A DNA stretch of 5,813 nucleotides from an uncultured Chloroflexota bacterium (GTDB taxonomy: Bacteria; Chloroflexota; Anaerolineae; Caldilineales; Caldilineaceae), in contig CAIRNL010000284.1 in assembly GCA_903879975.1 (NCBI GenBank), positions 1 through 5,813 on the forward strand, in the 5' to 3' direction. The notes below the pieces were generated by a model. The model did no database searches, was not told the origin of the DNA, and saw only the letters and a program-made list of their open reading frames with translations. A program made the position numbers and the translations under genes. Of the stretch, positions 5,598 through 5,813 are shown in pieces (position 1 is the stretch's first letter; every line of letters begins with the position of its first letter).

Positions 5598-5813
5598 TTA
5601 CTCGATTGCGCCCGCTGCGCGCAACGCATCCACCTCCGCCTCGCTAAAGCCCCACTCCTGCAGCACAACCTCGGTATCGGCGCCGGGCAGGGGCGGTGGT
5701 GCCTGGATGGCGGCAGGTGTGCGGCTCAGGCGGGGCGCGGGCGCGGGCTGGATCACGTCGTCGACCGTGACAAAGGTGTTGCGCGCGCGGTTGTGCGGGT
5801 GGTCGGGCGCTTC
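5598..5813 (-). CDS. CaiB/BaiF-type enzyme, alpha-methylacyl-CoA racemase-like (C-terminal 71 residues)
   Basis: Read on the minus strand, the frame is open from the right window edge to a stop at 5600-5598 and encodes 71 residues. It begins EAPDHPHNRARNTFVTVDD and continues IQPAPAPRLSRTP, LPGADTEVVLQEWGFSEAEV and LRAAGAIE. The HPHN-x-AR-x-TFV block, the PAPRxSRTP block and the ending EWGF...LRAAGAI are characteristic of the C-terminus of CaiB/BaiF (family III CoA-transferase fold) proteins, closest to alpha-methylacyl-CoA racemases. These act on acyl-CoA thioesters. The catalytic N-terminal domain lies beyond the window, so racemase versus CoA-transferase cannot be settled. The gene converges on cutC with 25 bases between stops, and no terminator hairpin is visible in that gap. 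Confidence 0.85.
   Translation of the reverse strand, partial: EAPDHPHNRARNTFVTVDDVIQPAPAPRLSRTPAAIQAPPPLPGADTEVVLQEWGFSEAEVDALRAAGAIE

Noticed and set aside
4832..5668. 278-codon open frame on the minus strand opposite cutC
   Set aside because: It is antisense to a gene with full-length CutC similarity. Its translation is rich in Arg, His, Cys and Gln with no recognisable domain, as expected from reading high-GC coding DNA backwards.

Overview
The window is about 60% GC and gene-dense. It reads as a bacterial chromosome segment, most likely from a Chloroflexota lineage such as Anaerolineae or Caldilineae. That assignment is an inference. It rests on the Pro/Thr/Ala-rich repetitive tail of the first protein, the gene mix (M32 carboxypeptidase, PyrK-like subunit, two XdhC-type genes, CutC, CaiB/BaiF-type enzyme) and the base composition. 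No rRNA or other phylogenetic marker is present. I found no insertion sequence, CRISPR array, tRNA, integrase or phage gene.

Layout. Positions 1-113 hold the C-terminal tail of a protein with an APTP-type repeat, ending at TAA 111-113. Six bases after that stop is a perfect 21-bp inverted repeat (119-166) with no T-tract. A 246-base non-coding stretch (167-412) follows. It contains a plausible sigma-70-type promoter (300-329), a 7-bp inverted repeat overlapping its -35 box, and a good Shine-Dalgarno site before an M32 metallocarboxypeptidase (413-1993). A class I SAM-dependent methyltransferase follows after 34 bases (2028-2786). Next come a PyrK-like FAD/2Fe-2S oxidoreductase subunit (2860-3588), a short XdhC N-domain protein (3696-4031), an XdhC/CoxI protein with a Rossmann C-domain (4036-4839) and a CutC family protein (4823-5572). 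The last three are tightly packed, with gaps of +4 and -17 bases, and look like one transcription unit. Convergent to them, on the minus strand, is the C-terminus of a CaiB/BaiF-type enzyme resembling alpha-methylacyl-CoA racemase (5598-5813, cut by the window edge). Its stop lies 25 bases from the cutC stop.

How the genes may work together. The XdhC pair points to maturation of a molybdenum hydroxylase, by loading sulfurated molybdenum cofactor. No hydroxylase subunits are in the window. The PyrK-like protein has no PyrD partner here, so its electron acceptor is unknown. CutC is linked to copper in the literature, but the link is disputed. The M32 peptidase and the methyltransferase look like ordinary housekeeping or accessory enzymes.

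Nothing here amounts to a clearly new system. The points most worth a second look are the large hairpin, the division of XdhC functions between two adjacent genes, the translational overlap of xdhC with cutC, and two promoter-like sequences that would place transcription starts on or next to start codons (leaderless mRNAs).
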